NCBI GenBank assembly: GCA_002205125.1
Contig: NIOE01000022.1
Span: 1 to 41,745 of the forward strand
Reading direction: 5' to 3'
Origin: Roseateles noduli
GTDB taxonomy: Bacteria > Pseudomonadota > Gammaproteobacteria > Burkholderiales > Burkholderiaceae_C
DNA length: 41,745 nucleotides
Part shown: piece by piece, positions 16,987-25,654 of the stretch
How positions within the stretch are numbered: position 1 is the stretch's first letter
Layout: each line of letters begins with the position of its first letter
The notes under the pieces: generated by a model
Database searches by the model: none
Seen by the model: the letters and a program-made list of their open reading frames with translations, nothing else
What the model was told of the DNA's origin: nothing
Position numbers and translations under genes: made by a program

Positions 16987-17859
16987 GTGTCCGATCGCCT
17001 CGCCGTCCTGCCCCAATACCTGATGCCCAAAGGGGCCATGACGCGGCTGGCCGGTCGTTTGGCGGGTGCTGAACTGGGCGGCTTCACGACCTGGACGATC
17101 AAGCGCTTCATCGCCAAGTACGGCGTGAACATGGCCGAGGCGGCCGAGTCCGACCCGACCGCCTATGCGACCTTCAACGACTTCTTCACGCGGGCGCTGA
17201 AGCCTGGTGCGCGTCCGCTGGCCCAGGCGCCGCTGATCTGCCCGGTCGACGGCGCCATCAGCCAGTTCGGCCCGATCCGCGCGGACCAGATCTTCCAGGC
17301 CAAGGGCCACCAGTACTCGACGACCGCGCTGGTCGGCGGCGACCAGCAGCTGGGTGCGCAGTTCCGCGACGGCAACTTCGCGACGATCTACCTGAGCCCG
17401 CGCGACTACCACCGCATCCACATGCCCTGCGCCGGCAGACTCGTGCGCATGGTGCATGTGCCGGGCGACCTGTTCTCGGTGAACCCGACGACCGCGCGCG
17501 GCGTGCCGGGCCTGTTCGCGCGCAATGAGCGCGTGGTCTGCGTCTTCGAGGGCGAGCACGGCCCGTGGGTCCTCGTGCTGGTGGGCGCGACCATCGTCGG
17601 CTCGATGGCGACCGTCTGGCACGGTGTCGTCAATCCGCCGCGGCCGGGCCGCCTGCGCACCTGGCACTACGAGAACGAACACTTCGCCTACAAGCAGGGC
17701 GAGGAAATGGGCCGCTTCCTGCTCGGCTCCACCGTCGTGCTGCTGTTCCCGAAGGACCTGCCGATGCAGTTCGACGCGCACTGGCAGCCCGGCGGCGCGG
17801 TGCGCCTCGGCCAGGCGATGGCCACGCTGGGATCGAGCGGCCTGCCTCCGTCCCTCTGA
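16987..17859 (+). CDS. psd: phosphatidylserine decarboxylase proenzyme
   Basis: A 290-residue inner-membrane enzyme converting phosphatidylserine to phosphatidylethanolamine. The self-cleavage motif is LGST, with Ser248 becoming the pyruvoyl group, so the precursor should split into a large beta and a small alpha chain. The active-site Asp lies in CPVDGAIS and the His in YHRIHMP. Start is GTG at 16987; it begins immediately before [16 protein letters not shown], the conserved family N-terminus. trpS follows 58 bp later on the same strand and may be co-transcribed. In many proteobacteria psd is near other phospholipid genes, but none is present here. Confidence 0.96.
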   Translation: MSDRLAVLPQYLMPKGAMTRLAGRLAGAELGGFTTWTIKRFIAKYGVNMAEAAESDPTAYATFNDFFTRALKPGARPLAQAPLICPVDGAISQFGPIRADQIFQAKGHQYSTTALVGGDQQLGAQFRDGNFATIYLSPRDYHRIHMPCAGRLVRMVHVPGDLFSVNPTTARGVPGLFARNERVVCVFEGEHGPWVLVLVGATIVGSMATVWHGVVNPPRPGRLRTWHYENEHFAYKQGEEMGRFLLGSTVVLLFPKDLPMQFDAHWQPGGAVRLGQAMATLGSSGLPPSL

Positions 17860-17883
17860 CGGGGGCCTGCCTTTGCGGGACAA

Positions 17884-17908
17884 TCGCCGTCTTGCGAAAC
17901 GACGGCGA
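17884..17908 (+). promoter_or_regulatory. 8-bp hairpin just upstream of trpS
   Basis: TCGCCGTC (17884-17891) and GACGGCGA (17901-17908) form a perfect stem with a 9-nt loop. It ends 9 nt before the trpS ATG and would be part of the ribosome-loading region. There is no T run, so it is not a terminator. Confidence 0.5.
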
Positions 17909-17917
17909 CGAGCTCCC

Positions 17918-19231
17918 ATGACCCTGCGTGTCCTGACCGGCATCACGACCACCGGTACCCTGCACCTCGGCAACTATGTCGGCGCGGTGCGCCGCGCCAT
18001 CGCGGCCAGCCGTGAGCCGGGCGCCGAGAGCTTCTTCTTCATGGCCGACTACCACGCGCTGATCAAGTGCGACGAGCCGGCCCGGATCGAGGCCTCGCGC
18101 CTGCAGATCGCCGCCACCTGGCTGGCCGCCGGCCTGGACACGAGCCGGGTCGTCTTCTACCGCCAGAGCGACATCCCCGAGATCCCCGAGCTGACCTGGC
18201 TGCTGACCTGCGTCACGTCCAAGGGGCAGATGAACCGCGCGCATGCCTACAAGGCCTCGGTCGACGCCAACGTCGCCGCGGGCGAGGACCCGGACGCCGG
18301 CATCACGATGGGCCTGTACAGCTATCCGATCCTGATGGCCGCGGACATCCTGATGTTCAACGCGCATCGCGTGCCGGTGGGCAAGGACCAGGTCCAGCAC
18401 ATCGAGATGGCGCGCGACGTCGCGCAGCGCTTCAACCACACCTTCAAGACGGAGCTCTTCACGCTGCCCGACGCCAGCGTGGACGAGGAGATGGAGCTGC
18501 TGCCCGGCCTGGACGGCCGCAAGATGTCCAAGAGCTACGACAACTCGATCCCCCTGTTCGAAGGCGGCGAGAAGGCCTTGCGCGACGCGATCTCGAAGAT
18601 CGTCACCGACTCGCGTCTGCCGGGCGAACCCAAGGAGACCGAGGGCTCGCACCTGGTCCAGATCTACGACGCGTTCGCGACGCCCGCGCAGCGTCAGTCC
18701 TTCCGCGAGGCGCTGCATGGCGGCCTCGGCTGGGGCGCGGCGAAGGATCAGCTGTTCGCCCTGATCAACGCGGAGATCGGCCCGATGCGCGAGCGCTACG
18801 ACGCGCTGATGGCCAATCCCGAAAAGATCGAAGAGATCCTGATGGCCGGCGCCGCCAAGGCCCGCGCGATCGCCGGCCCGCTGCTGGCGCAGGCGCGCGA
18901 GGCCGTCGGCCTGCGCCGCTTCCAGGCACTGGCCGCGCCTGTCGCTCAGGCCGCCAAGGCGAAGTCGACGGTGCCGGCGTTCAAGCAGTACCGCGAGACC
19001 GACGGACTCTTCTACTTCAAGCTGCTCGCGGCCGACGGGACGCTGCTGTTGCAGAGCACCGGCTTGTCTCAAGGCAAGGAAGCCGGGCAGTGGGTCGCCA
19101 AGCTCAAGCGCGAAGGCGCGGCCGCGCTGGGCGACGCGCCGGTGTCCAAGGAGACCGGCGACGACGTGCTGCTGCCGGCGCTGGAAGCGCTGGTGGCCGC
19201 CGAGCTGGAAGCGGCGGCGGCGAAGGGCTGA
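17918..19231 (+). CDS. trpS: tryptophanyl-tRNA synthetase with C-terminal extension
   Basis: A 437-residue class I aminoacyl-tRNA synthetase that charges tRNA-Trp. The HIGH-equivalent is [10 protein letters not shown] near residue 18 and the KMSKS loop is [10 protein letters not shown] near 205. Segments such as [19 protein letters not shown] and [15 protein letters not shown] are characteristic of the family. Catalytic plus anticodon parts end near residue 340. Another 95 or so residues follow, including [20 protein letters not shown] and [16 protein letters not shown], which resemble the small UPF0339/DUF1508 fold. E. coli TrpS (about 334 aa) lacks this tail. The ATG at 17918 is fixed by the conserved start [13 protein letters not shown]. 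Confidence 0.96.
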   Translation: MTLRVLTGITTTGTLHLGNYVGAVRRAIAASREPGAESFFFMADYHALIKCDEPARIEASRLQIAATWLAAGLDTSRVVFYRQSDIPEIPELTWLLTCVTSKGQMNRAHAYKASVDANVAAGEDPDAGITMGLYSYPILMAADILMFNAHRVPVGKDQVQHIEMARDVAQRFNHTFKTELFTLPDASVDEEMELLPGLDGRKMSKSYDNSIPLFEGGEKALRDAISKIVTDSRLPGEPKETEGSHLVQIYDAFATPAQRQSFREALHGGLGWGAAKDQLFALINAEIGPMRERYDALMANPEKIEEILMAGAAKARAIAGPLLAQAREAVGLRRFQALAAPVAQAAKAKSTVPAFKQYRETDGLFYFKLLAADGTLLLQSTGLSQGKEAGQWVAKLKREGAAALGDAPVSKETGDDVLLPALEALVAAELEAAAAKG

Positions 19232-19238
19232 ACGTCCG

Positions 19239-19257
19239 GGGTTTCCAAAGGAAACCC
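19239..19257 (+). terminator. probable terminator after trpS
   Basis: GGGTTTCC (19239-19246), an AAA loop and GGAAACCC (19250-19257) form a perfect 8-bp stem 7 bp after the trpS stop. It is followed by TGGTTTAGGG, a weak T tract. Confidence 0.6.
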
Positions 19258-19366
19258 TGGTTTAGGGTGCCAAGTCGATCACATTCATCGAAGAAACCCG
19301 CTCGTTCGCCGACGTAAGGCGTCGTAGTCTCCTGTGTTGATTCCGTCACGAGTCAAACAACACAAC

Positions 19367-19373
19367 AAAGGAG
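19367..19373 (+). promoter_or_regulatory. ribosome binding site of acyl-CoA ligase gene
   Basis: AAAGGAG lies 8 nt before the ATG at 19382 and decides that start over the in-frame TTG-type starts further upstream. Confidence 0.75.
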
Positions 19374-19381
19374 ACCCCACG

Positions 19382-21088
19382 ATGTCCACGACGACCCGCC
19401 TGCCTGCCGATTCCCTGGCGCTCCAACGCCTTTACGCCTGGGAGTCCGACACGCCGGATCGGGTCACGCTGCGCCAGCCGATGGGCAAGGGCGTCGTCAA
19501 GGACTTCACCTGGAGAGAGGTCGCCGACCAGGCCCGCCGCATGGCCGCGCACCTGAAGACGCTGGGCCTCGAACAAGGCTGGGAACCCGGCGCCCGCGTC
19601 GCCATCCTTTCCAAGAACTGCGCCTGGTGGCTGATGAGCGACCTCGCGATCTGGATGGCCGGCTACGTGAGCGTGCCGCTGTACCCGACGCTCGCCCCGG
19701 ACACCATCCACCAGATCCTCAGCCACAGCGAGGCCAAGCTGCTGTTCGTCGGTAAGCTGGACGGCTGGGAAGGCATGCGCCCGGGCGTGCCGCTCGGCAT
19801 GCCGTGCATCTCCTACCCGGTCTCGCCCGACGACGTCCAGGACACCTACGACCACTGGGACGCGATCTGCGCCGAGACCCAGCCGATCAAGGGCAAGCCG
19901 ATCCGCGCCGCCGACGAGCTGTCCACCATCATCTACACCTCCGGCACGACGGGCGCGCCCAAGGGCGTGATGCACTCGTTCGGCAACTTCGCGTGGGCGA
20001 TCAGCACCGGGCTCAAGCGCATCCCGCTCAGCGAGTCCGATCGCATGCTGTCCTACCTGCCGCTGGCCCACGTGGTCGAGCGCGCGCTGGTCGAGCACGG
20101 CTGGCTCCACACCGGCATGACGGTGTACTTCGCCGAAAGCCTGGACACCTTCGCCGCCGACCTGCAACGCGCCCGCCCGACGGTGTTCTTCTCCGTCCCG
20201 CGCCTGTGGACCAAGTTCCAGCAGGGCGTGCAGGCCAAGCTGCCGCAGCGCAAGCTCGACCTGCTGTTCAAGCTGCCCCTCATCGGCAACCTGGTGCGCA
20301 AGAAGATCCTGAAGGCGCTGGGCCTGAACGAATGCAAGTTCGCCGCCGGCGGCGCGGCGCCGATGCCCGTCGCGCTGCTGAAGTGGTACCGCACGCTGGG
20401 CCTGCCGATCAACGAGGGCTACGGCATGACCGAGAACCTCGCGCTGTCGCACATCACCGTGCCGGGACGCGATCAGATCGGCAGCGTCGGCCCCGCCTAC
20501 GACGGCGTGCAGACGCGGCTGGATCCGATCACCGGCGAGCTGCAGATGAAGAGCCAGGCGCTGATGCTCGGCTACTACAAGCAGCCCGAGCTGACCGCCG
20601 AGACGCTGACCGCCGACGGCTGGCTGAAGACCGGCGACAAGGCGGAGATCTCCGACAAGGGCGCGCTGTCCGGTTGCGTGCGCATCACCGGCCGGGTGAA
20701 GGACCTGTTCAAGACGAGCAAGGGCAAGTACGTGTCGCCGGCGCCGATCGAGGACCGCCTGGCGACGAACCCGGCCATCGAGGCCTGCGCGGTCACCGGC
20801 GCGAACTTCGCGCAGCCGGTGGGCATCGCGATGCTGTCGCCCGAGGCCGCCGCGCGCGATCGCGCCGGGCTGGAGAAGGAACTCGCCGAGCATCTGGAGA
20901 AGGTCAATGCGCGGCTCGATCCTCATGAGCAGCTCGATTGCCTGATCGTCACGTCCACGCCGTGGACCGTCGACAACGGCCTGATCACGCCGACGTTCAA
21001 GGTGCGCCGCAACCGGGTCGACGAGGTCTACGGTCCGCGTCTGGAAAAGTGGATCGCCCAGCGCCGGAAAGTCATCTGGGCGGACTGA
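19382..21088 (+). CDS. AMP-binding long-chain acyl-CoA synthetase-like protein
   Basis: A 568-residue ANL-superfamily ligase that should activate a fatty acid to acyl-AMP and then acyl-CoA. The AMP-binding P-loop is [20 protein letters not shown] (about residue 185). [13 protein letters not shown] follows, then the adenine pocket GYGMTEN (about 350), [11 protein letters not shown] and [20 protein letters not shown]. The catalytic Lys is in [13 protein letters not shown] near the C-terminus. The layout is that of eukaryote-like ACSL/FadD15 enzymes, not E. coli FadD. It has its own promoter region after the trpS terminator, so it is probably transcribed alone. The physiological acid is unknown; beta-oxidation or lipid remodelling are both possible. 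Confidence 0.9.
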   Translation: MSTTTRLPADSLALQRLYAWESDTPDRVTLRQPMGKGVVKDFTWREVADQARRMAAHLKTLGLEQGWEPGARVAILSKNCAWWLMSDLAIWMAGYVSVPLYPTLAPDTIHQILSHSEAKLLFVGKLDGWEGMRPGVPLGMPCISYPVSPDDVQDTYDHWDAICAETQPIKGKPIRAADELSTIIYTSGTTGAPKGVMHSFGNFAWAISTGLKRIPLSESDRMLSYLPLAHVVERALVEHGWLHTGMTVYFAESLDTFAADLQRARPTVFFSVPRLWTKFQQGVQAKLPQRKLDLLFKLPLIGNLVRKKILKALGLNECKFAAGGAAPMPVALLKWYRTLGLPINEGYGMTENLALSHITVPGRDQIGSVGPAYDGVQTRLDPITGELQMKSQALMLGYYKQPELTAETLTADGWLKTGDKAEISDKGALSGCVRITGRVKDLFKTSKGKYVSPAPIEDRLATNPAIEACAVTGANFAQPVGIAMLSPEAAARDRAGLEKELAEHLEKVNARLDPHEQLDCLIVTSTPWTVDNGLITPTFKVRRNRVDEVYGPRLEKWIAQRRKVIWAD

Positions 21089-21122
21089 CACGCCGGACCG
21101 GCGGCTGACGCATGATGAGGGG

Positions 21123-21503
21123 ATGAAACGCGGATCCCTCAAGCGCTGGGCCGCCCTGCTCAAGGGCGAGCTGCTCACTGTCTTCTACGCGGCACGCGAT
21201 CCGGAAGCGCCCTGGCTGGCGCGCTTCGTGGCGATCGCGGTCGCCGCCTACGCGCTCAGCCCGATCGACCTGATCCCGGACTTCATCCCGGTGCTGGGTC
21301 TGCTCGACGACCTCATCCTCGTCCCGCTGGGCTTCTGGCTGGTGCTGCGGCTGATGCCGCCGCAGGTGATCGCAAGGGCCCGCCTCCGCGCCGCCGAGCA
21401 ACGCGGCCGCCTGCCCCGCAACCTCAAGGTCGGCGCGGCCATCGTCGTGCTGTGGGTGCTGCTGATGGTGCTGCTGGTCGTGTGGCTCGTGGGCAAGCCG
21501 TGA
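21123..21503 (+). CDS. YkvA-like DUF1232 membrane protein
   Basis: A 126-residue protein with the DUF1232 signature [39 protein letters not shown] (described here by its key pieces: [12 protein letters not shown], then [10 protein letters not shown]). A second hydrophobic helix lies at the C-terminus ([19 protein letters not shown]). Family members are small inner-membrane proteins of unknown role. The gene lies 34 bp after the acyl-CoA ligase and may be in the same transcript. It abuts the LysR gene tail to tail: TGATCA contains both stops. Confidence 0.85.
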   Translation: MKRGSLKRWAALLKGELLTVFYAARDPEAPWLARFVAIAVAAYALSPIDLIPDFIPVLGLLDDLILVPLGFWLVLRLMPPQVIARARLRAAEQRGRLPRNLKVGAAIVVLWVLLMVLLVVWLVGKP

Positions 21504-22418
21504 TCAATCCGGACCGAGGCCCTTCTTCGCCAGTGTCTCGGCCACCCACTCGATGAACACGCGCATGCGCGCCGACACGTAGCGGTTGGGTGAATAGACC
21601 AGGTGGACCGGCACCGCGTTGTGGTGCCACTCGGGGAAGAGCGGGACCAGCTCCCCGCTGTCGAGGTGCTCCTGGACCGCGTACTTCGCCAGCTGCACGA
21701 TGCCCAGGCCGGCGAGCCCGGCCGCCACATAGGCGTTGCTGTCGTTGACGTCGAGCCGGCGGCGGCCTTCGACCTCGATGCGCTCGTCGCCGCGGTGGAA
21801 GACGAACGGGAACACACGCCCGGTGCGCGAGGAGAAGTAGCCCACGGCCTGATGCGGCTCCAGGTCGAGCTCCTGCGGCGTGGCCGGCGTGCCGTGCTTC
21901 GCCAGGTAGGCCGGCGAGGCGCAGGTGCAGAACTGGATCTGCCCGACGCGGCGCGCGACGAGGCCGGCGTCCTGCACCGGGCCGACGCGCAGCACGAAGT
22001 CGACGTTGTCCACCAGCAGGTCGATCGCGCGGTCGCTGACGCCCAGCGCGATCTGGATGTCGGGGTAGCGCTCGTGGAAATCGCCCAGCGCGGGGATCAG
22101 CACCCGCGAGCCGGTCAGCGTGGTCACGTCCACGCGCAGCCGGCCGCGCGGTTTGCTCTGGTCGTGGAGCATTCCCTGGTCGATGGCCTCGAGCTCGCTC
22201 AGGAGCGCCATGGTCCGCTCGTAATACGCGGCGCCGTCCTGCGTGACGGTCACCTTGCGGGTGGTGCGCGTCAGCAGCTGGACCCGCAGGCGCGCCTCCA
22301 GCGCCTGCACCAGCCGCGTGAGACTGGCCTTGGGAAGATCCATCGAGTCGGCCGCCTTGGTGAAGCTGCCGGTTTCCACCACCCGGGCGAACGCCCGCAT
22401 TTGCACGATCCGGTCCAT
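21504..22418 (-). CDS. LysR-family transcriptional regulator
   Basis: A 304-residue regulator. The N-terminal winged helix-turn-helix (residues 1-60) reads MDRIVQMRAFARVVETGSFT, then KAADSMDLPKASLTRLVQALE, followed by LLTRTTRKVTVTQDGAAYYER. The C-terminal effector domain has RLRVDVTTLTGSRVLIPALG and ends VFIEWVAETL. The subgroup resembles CrgA/AaeR-like regulators that often control a divergent neighbour. Here the upstream neighbour is a candidate small RNA and a gene reading in the same direction, so no target is evident. The effector is unknown. Confidence 0.92.
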   Translation of the reverse strand: MDRIVQMRAFARVVETGSFTKAADSMDLPKASLTRLVQALEARLRVQLLTRTTRKVTVTQDGAAYYERTMALLSELEAIDQGMLHDQSKPRGRLRVDVTTLTGSRVLIPALGDFHERYPDIQIALGVSDRAIDLLVDNVDFVLRVGPVQDAGLVARRVGQIQFCTCASPAYLAKHGTPATPQELDLEPHQAVGYFSSRTGRVFPFVFHRGDERIEVEGRRRLDVNDSNAYVAAGLAGLGIVQLAKYAVQEHLDSGELVPLFPEWHHNAVPVHLVYSPNRYVSARMRVFIEWVAETLAKKGLGPD

Positions 22419-22639
22419 CCGATGCCCTTGATCAGGCGGCCCGGAAGGGGGACTGCTGGAGGGCCGCGGCGCGATTCTCCGGGATTCCGCACGGTCGTGC
22501 GCGCTCCGCGCCGGATTCCCGGTTCATGCGCCGGTATCGGGCGCTGCGGGCGAATACTGGATGAGTATGTCGCCGACCTGCTCTTGAATATCGGATGGAT
22601 ATCCGGCGGCTTCCGGCGTCGCGATACTTAATTTCGGCT

Positions 22640-22755
22640 TAAGCAAAAGAAAACCCCTCGGCGAGTAGTGGCTCGTCGAGGGGGTATAGGCGGTCGGTGA
22701 CGGACAGGAGGGTGGAGTGCGGAGAACCGCCACCGACCAGGGCCGGAGCCCTTGA
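22640..22755 (-). ncRNA. candidate structured small RNA
   Basis: Read on the minus strand from about 22755, three stems follow one another with no gaps. First is AGGGC-TCCG-GCCCT (22752-22739). Second is an outer stem GGTCGGTG (22738-22731) paired with CACCGACC (22699-22692), enclosing a hairpin GCGG-TTCT-CCGC (22730-22719) and a 19-nt single strand. Third is the terminator stem at 22683-22654 with TTTTCTTTT. The single strand contains CCACCCTCCTGTCC, which is complementary to Shine-Dalgarno sequences (GGAGG). No reading frame explains this. It may be an independent RNA or the processed 3' UTR of the DUF4148 gene, which lies 110 bp upstream on the same strand. No clear promoter was found. Confidence 0.55.
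22645..22684 (-). terminator. rho-independent terminator
   Basis: On the minus strand, CCCCTCGACGAG / CTCGCCGAGGGG (22683-22672 and 22665-22654; one G-T pair) is closed by a 6-nt loop and followed by TTTTCTTTTGC. The orientation is fixed by the T tract. It ends the DUF4148 transcript and/or the small RNA candidate. Confidence 0.88.
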
Positions 22756-22825
22756 CCTAGAAAATGCTCTCTACCAATCTATTGTTCGAGTTCTCTCTCA
22801 GGGGGTTCTTGCAGGTGGGTATCAA

Positions 22826-22845
22826 GGATCCTGCGGGCAGGATCC
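22826..22845. repeat. perfect 9-bp inverted repeat after DUF4148 gene
   Basis: GGATCCTGC-GG-GCAGGATCC begins 20 bp past the stop of the DUF4148 gene. It has no T run on either strand, so it may be a 3'-end stabilising hairpin and not a terminator. Confidence 0.7.
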
Positions 22846-22864
22846 GGGAGACTGGATCCGGAGA

Positions 22865-23188
22865 TCAGCGGCCGGCGACCGACGTGGCCGGGGCGCTGCC
22901 GCCGAACTTCTTCACCAGGGTCGCGTAGTACGGCGAGCTGCGCAGCTGGGCGTACTTGGCCTTGGCGGCATCGCGGCGGGCGTTGTCGTAGCCGTAGGTT
23001 TCCGACTGCTCGACGGCGGCCAGGCCGGACTCGCGGTAGATCTCCAGGTCGGCCAGCACTTCGGCGCGGCTCACGGCGCTCGGGGTGTTGACGGGCTGGG
23101 TGTGCGGGTTGTCGTTGGCCATCGCGCTGCCGGCCACCAGGGCGGCAGAAGCGAAGAGGACGGAAGCCAGGATGTTCTTGGAGGTCAT
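22865..23188 (-). CDS. secreted DUF4148 protein
   Basis: A 107-residue protein with a signal peptide (MTSKNILASVLFASAALVAGSAMA, cut after AMA). The mature part has the DUF4148 pattern: SRAEVLADLEIYRESGLAA, then ARRDAAKAKYAQLRSSPYY. This family is abundant in Burkholderiales as small periplasmic proteins, often stress- or stationary-phase-induced, with no known biochemical role. The ATG at 23188 has a good ribosome site (GAAAGGAAAC). The long 3' region (22645-22864) before the terminator contains the candidate small RNA. Confidence 0.88.
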   Translation of the reverse strand: MTSKNILASVLFASAALVAGSAMANDNPHTQPVNTPSAVSRAEVLADLEIYRESGLAAVEQSETYGYDNARRDAAKAKYAQLRSSPYYATLVKKFGGSAPATSVAGR

Positions 23189-23511
23189 GATGTTTCCTTT
23201 CAGATTCGGTCCCAGGGCAACAGCGAAGGGGCACGGGGTGGATGATTCGGCCCGTCGATGGCGCCAGGGATTCATTCCGGTGTCGTTTGAAATCTGCCGG
23301 TTGCCCGGAGGTTTCAAGTCGTCGCCTGGTGGAGATTCCTGGAAGCGGTTTCGATGTGTCGATGGGATGAACTATGAACGATAAGGGTTGACCCTTAAAT
23401 CCATTCCTCCGCAACACTCCGTTGAAAAGATCGGAACAATCGCTGCGCGCATATCGCGCGCCTTGCGCTGGGGGCGGGCATGATGTCGGCCTTTCGAGAG
23501 ACTTTCGGGAA
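23189..23511. other. 323-bp divergent intergenic region with palindrome
   Basis: Contains the promoters of the DUF4148 gene (minus) and the LysE gene (plus). The only clear symmetry is TAAGGGT-TG-ACCCTTA (23382-23397), a perfect 7-bp-arm palindrome of the size of a dimeric regulator site. It lies about 195 bp from the DUF4148 start and 115 bp from the LysE start. No gene is visible. Confidence 0.5.
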
Positions 23512-24225
23512 ATGTCTTCGATGCTCGGCACCCACGACCTCGGCCTCTTCATCGCCTCCGGCCTGCTGCTCAACATGACGCCGGGACCGGACTCGCTGCT
23601 GATCATGGCGCGCAGCGCCACGCAGGGTTTCCGCGCCGGCTCGGCCGCGGCGCTGGGCATAGGCGCCGGCACCTGCGTCCACATCCTGGCCGCGGCGCTG
23701 GGGTTGTCGGCGCTGCTGTCCGCCTCGACGGCGGCGTTCACCGTGGTGAAGCTGCTCGGTGCGGCCTACCTCGTCTACCTGGGGATCGGGATGCTGTTCA
23801 AGCGCCGCGCCGTCGAAGACGGTGCAGCCAACCGCGCTGATGACCGCACCGGTGATCTGGCGGCGGAGGAAGGCCGGGAGGCGATCCCGACCGCTCCGCC
23901 AGCGGCCCCGCTGCGCAAGATCTTCGCGCAGGGCTTCCTGACCAACGTGCTGAACCCCAAGGTCGGGCTGTTCTTCCTGGCCTTCGTCCCGCAGTTCATC
24001 TCGGCCGACGCGACCAGCACGGCGGCGGCGTTCCTGTTCCTCGGCGCCGTCTTCAACGTGAACGGGATGCTGTGGTGCCACCTGCTCGCCTGGTCGAGCG
24101 CCGTGGCGGGCGCTCGTGCGCGTGGGCAGGGGTGGGCGCGCACGCTGGGGCGATGGCTCAACCGCGGCATCGGCGCGCTGTTCCTCGCCTTCGGCGTGCG
24201 ACTGGCGATGGCGGAGATGGCTTAA
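23512..24225 (+). CDS. LysE/RhtB-family amino-acid exporter
   Basis: A 237-residue membrane protein with six predicted helices. The signature LLNMTPGPDSLLIMARSATQGFRAG (key part NMTPGPD) is at about residues 20-35. GAAYLVYLGIGMLF and the second half motif FLTNVLNPKVGLFFLAFVPQF follow, all diagnostic of LysE/RhtB exporters of amino acids or homoserine lactones. A roughly 35-residue Asp/Glu/Ala-rich loop (DGAANRADDRTGDLAAEEG) between the halves is longer than usual. The substrate is unknown. The ATG at 23512 is chosen over upstream in-frame starts that lack hydrophobic sequence; a second ATG at 23521 is possible. A weak terminator and then kgtP follow. Confidence 0.9.
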   Translation: MSSMLGTHDLGLFIASGLLLNMTPGPDSLLIMARSATQGFRAGSAAALGIGAGTCVHILAAALGLSALLSASTAAFTVVKLLGAAYLVYLGIGMLFKRRAVEDGAANRADDRTGDLAAEEGREAIPTAPPAAPLRKIFAQGFLTNVLNPKVGLFFLAFVPQFISADATSTAAAFLFLGAVFNVNGMLWCHLLAWSSAVAGARARGQGWARTLGRWLNRGIGALFLAFGVRLAMAEMA

Positions 24226-24241
24226 GCGCTCATGCGGTGCG

Positions 24242-24280
24242 CGTGGCGTTCGGTTTGTCCGAACCACGCCTGCGGGTTTT
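24242..24280 (+). terminator. possible weak terminator between LysE gene and kgtP
   Basis: CGTG-(GC)-GTTCGG (24242-24253) can pair with CCGAAC-CACG (24259-24268), giving a bulged 10-bp stem. A GGGTTTT tract follows about 6 nt later. It is imperfect and only moderately convincing. Confidence 0.4.
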
Positions 24281-24304
24281 CCATCGCGGGAGTAGGCTTG
24301 GTCC

Positions 24305-25648
24305 ATGACTGCCAAGACCCCACCCCTTTCCAGCGGCTCGACGCCGGCGTCCGGTGTTCCCGGGCACTACACCGCGCATGAGAAGCGGGACCGCATCTTT
24401 GCCATCGTCGGCGCGTCGTCCGGCAACCTGGTCGAGTGGTTCGACTTCTACGTCTACGCGTTCACCTCGATCTACTTCGCGCACGCGTTCTTCCCGAAGG
24501 GCGATCCGACGGTCCAGCTGCTGAACACGGCGGGCGTGTTCGCCGCGGGCTTCCTGATGCGTCCGATCGGCGGCTGGCTGTTCGGCCGGATCGCCGACCG
24601 CAAGGGCCGCAAGACGGCCATGATGATCTCGGTGCTGATGATGTGCGGCGGCTCGCTGGCCATCGCCTGCATGCCGACCTACGAGACCATCGGCGTGCTC
24701 GCGCCGGCGCTGCTGCTGGCGGCGCGGCTGTTCCAGGGCCTGTCCGTCGGCGGCGAATACGGCACCAGCGCCACCTACATGAGCGAGGTCGCGCTGCGAG
24801 GCCAGCGCGGCTTCTATGCGTCGTTCCAGTACGTGACGCTGATCGGCGGGCAGCTGCTGGCGGTGCTGGTCGTGGCGATCCTGGAGCAGACGCTGAGCGA
24901 TGCGCAGATGCACGACTGGGGCTGGCGCATCCCGTTCGCGGCGGGCGCGGCGACGGCGGTGATCGCGTTCTACCTGCGCCGCTCGCTGGCCGAGACCGCG
25001 AAGGCGGAGCAGCTGGACCGCAAGGAGTCGGGCTCGATGCGCGAGCTGTTCAGCAAGCACATGCGCTCGTTCCTGATCGTGCTGGGGTTCACCGCGGGCG
25101 GGTCGCTGGCGTTCTACACCTACACGACCTACATGCAGAAGTACCTGGTCCTGAGCGTGGGCATGGACAAGAAGGTGGCGAGCACGGTGATGACGGCGGC
25201 GCTGTTCGTCTACATGTGCATGCAGCCGCTGTTCGGCGCCTTGTCGGACCGCATCGGGCGGCGCACCTCGATGCTGTGGTTCGGCATCCTGGGGGCGCTG
25301 TGCACCTGGCCGATCCTTTCGGCGCTCAAGGGCGTGCAGAGCCCGTACGCGGCCTTCGGCCTGATCATCCTGGCGATGGCCATCGTGTCGCTGTACACCT
25401 CGATCGGCGGGCTGATCAAGGCGGAGATGTTCCCGCCGGAGATCCGGGCGCTGGGCGTGGGCCTGTCGTATGCGATCGGCAACGCGATCTTCGGCGGCTC
25501 GGCCGAGTTCGTCGCGCTGAGCCTCAAGTCCGCGAACGTCGAGAGCGCGTTCTACCTGTACGTCTCGGTGATGTGCTTCTTCGCCTTCCTCGTCTGCTTC
25601 CTGATCCCCGACCTGCGCAAGCATGGGCATCTGAACGAGGTGCATTGA
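24305..25648 (+). CDS. kgtP: alpha-ketoglutarate permease (MFS, MHS family)
   Basis: A 447-residue 12-helix proton symporter. Long stretches match E. coli KgtP as I remember it: [21 protein letters not shown], then [60 protein letters not shown] and [20 protein letters not shown]. The metabolite:H+ symporter subfamily signature RxGRR (DRKGRK and DRIGRR) appears in both halves. It should import 2-oxoglutarate, or a similar dicarboxylate, into the cytoplasm. It is convergent with the SulP gene, with only 6 bp between stops, so no terminator separates them. Confidence 0.93.
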   Translation: MTAKTPPLSSGSTPASGVPGHYTAHEKRDRIFAIVGASSGNLVEWFDFYVYAFTSIYFAHAFFPKGDPTVQLLNTAGVFAAGFLMRPIGGWLFGRIADRKGRKTAMMISVLMMCGGSLAIACMPTYETIGVLAPALLLAARLFQGLSVGGEYGTSATYMSEVALRGQRGFYASFQYVTLIGGQLLAVLVVAILEQTLSDAQMHDWGWRIPFAAGAATAVIAFYLRRSLAETAKAEQLDRKESGSMRELFSKHMRSFLIVLGFTAGGSLAFYTYTTYMQKYLVLSVGMDKKVASTVMTAALFVYMCMQPLFGALSDRIGRRTSMLWFGILGALCTWPILSALKGVQSPYAAFGLIILAMAIVSLYTSIGGLIKAEMFPPEIRALGVGLSYAIGNAIFGGSAEFVALSLKSANVESAFYLYVSVMCFFAFLVCFLIPDLRKHGHLNEVH

Positions 25649-25654
25649 GGGGCG

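Noticed and set aside
22697-23245. Plus-strand open frame with AGGAGGG nearby, opposite the DUF4148 gene.
   Set aside because: It lies antisense to a well-supported gene and to the paired stems of the RNA candidate. Its translation is Gly/Arg/Val shadow sequence, and the AGGAGGG is the complement of the anti-SD segment.
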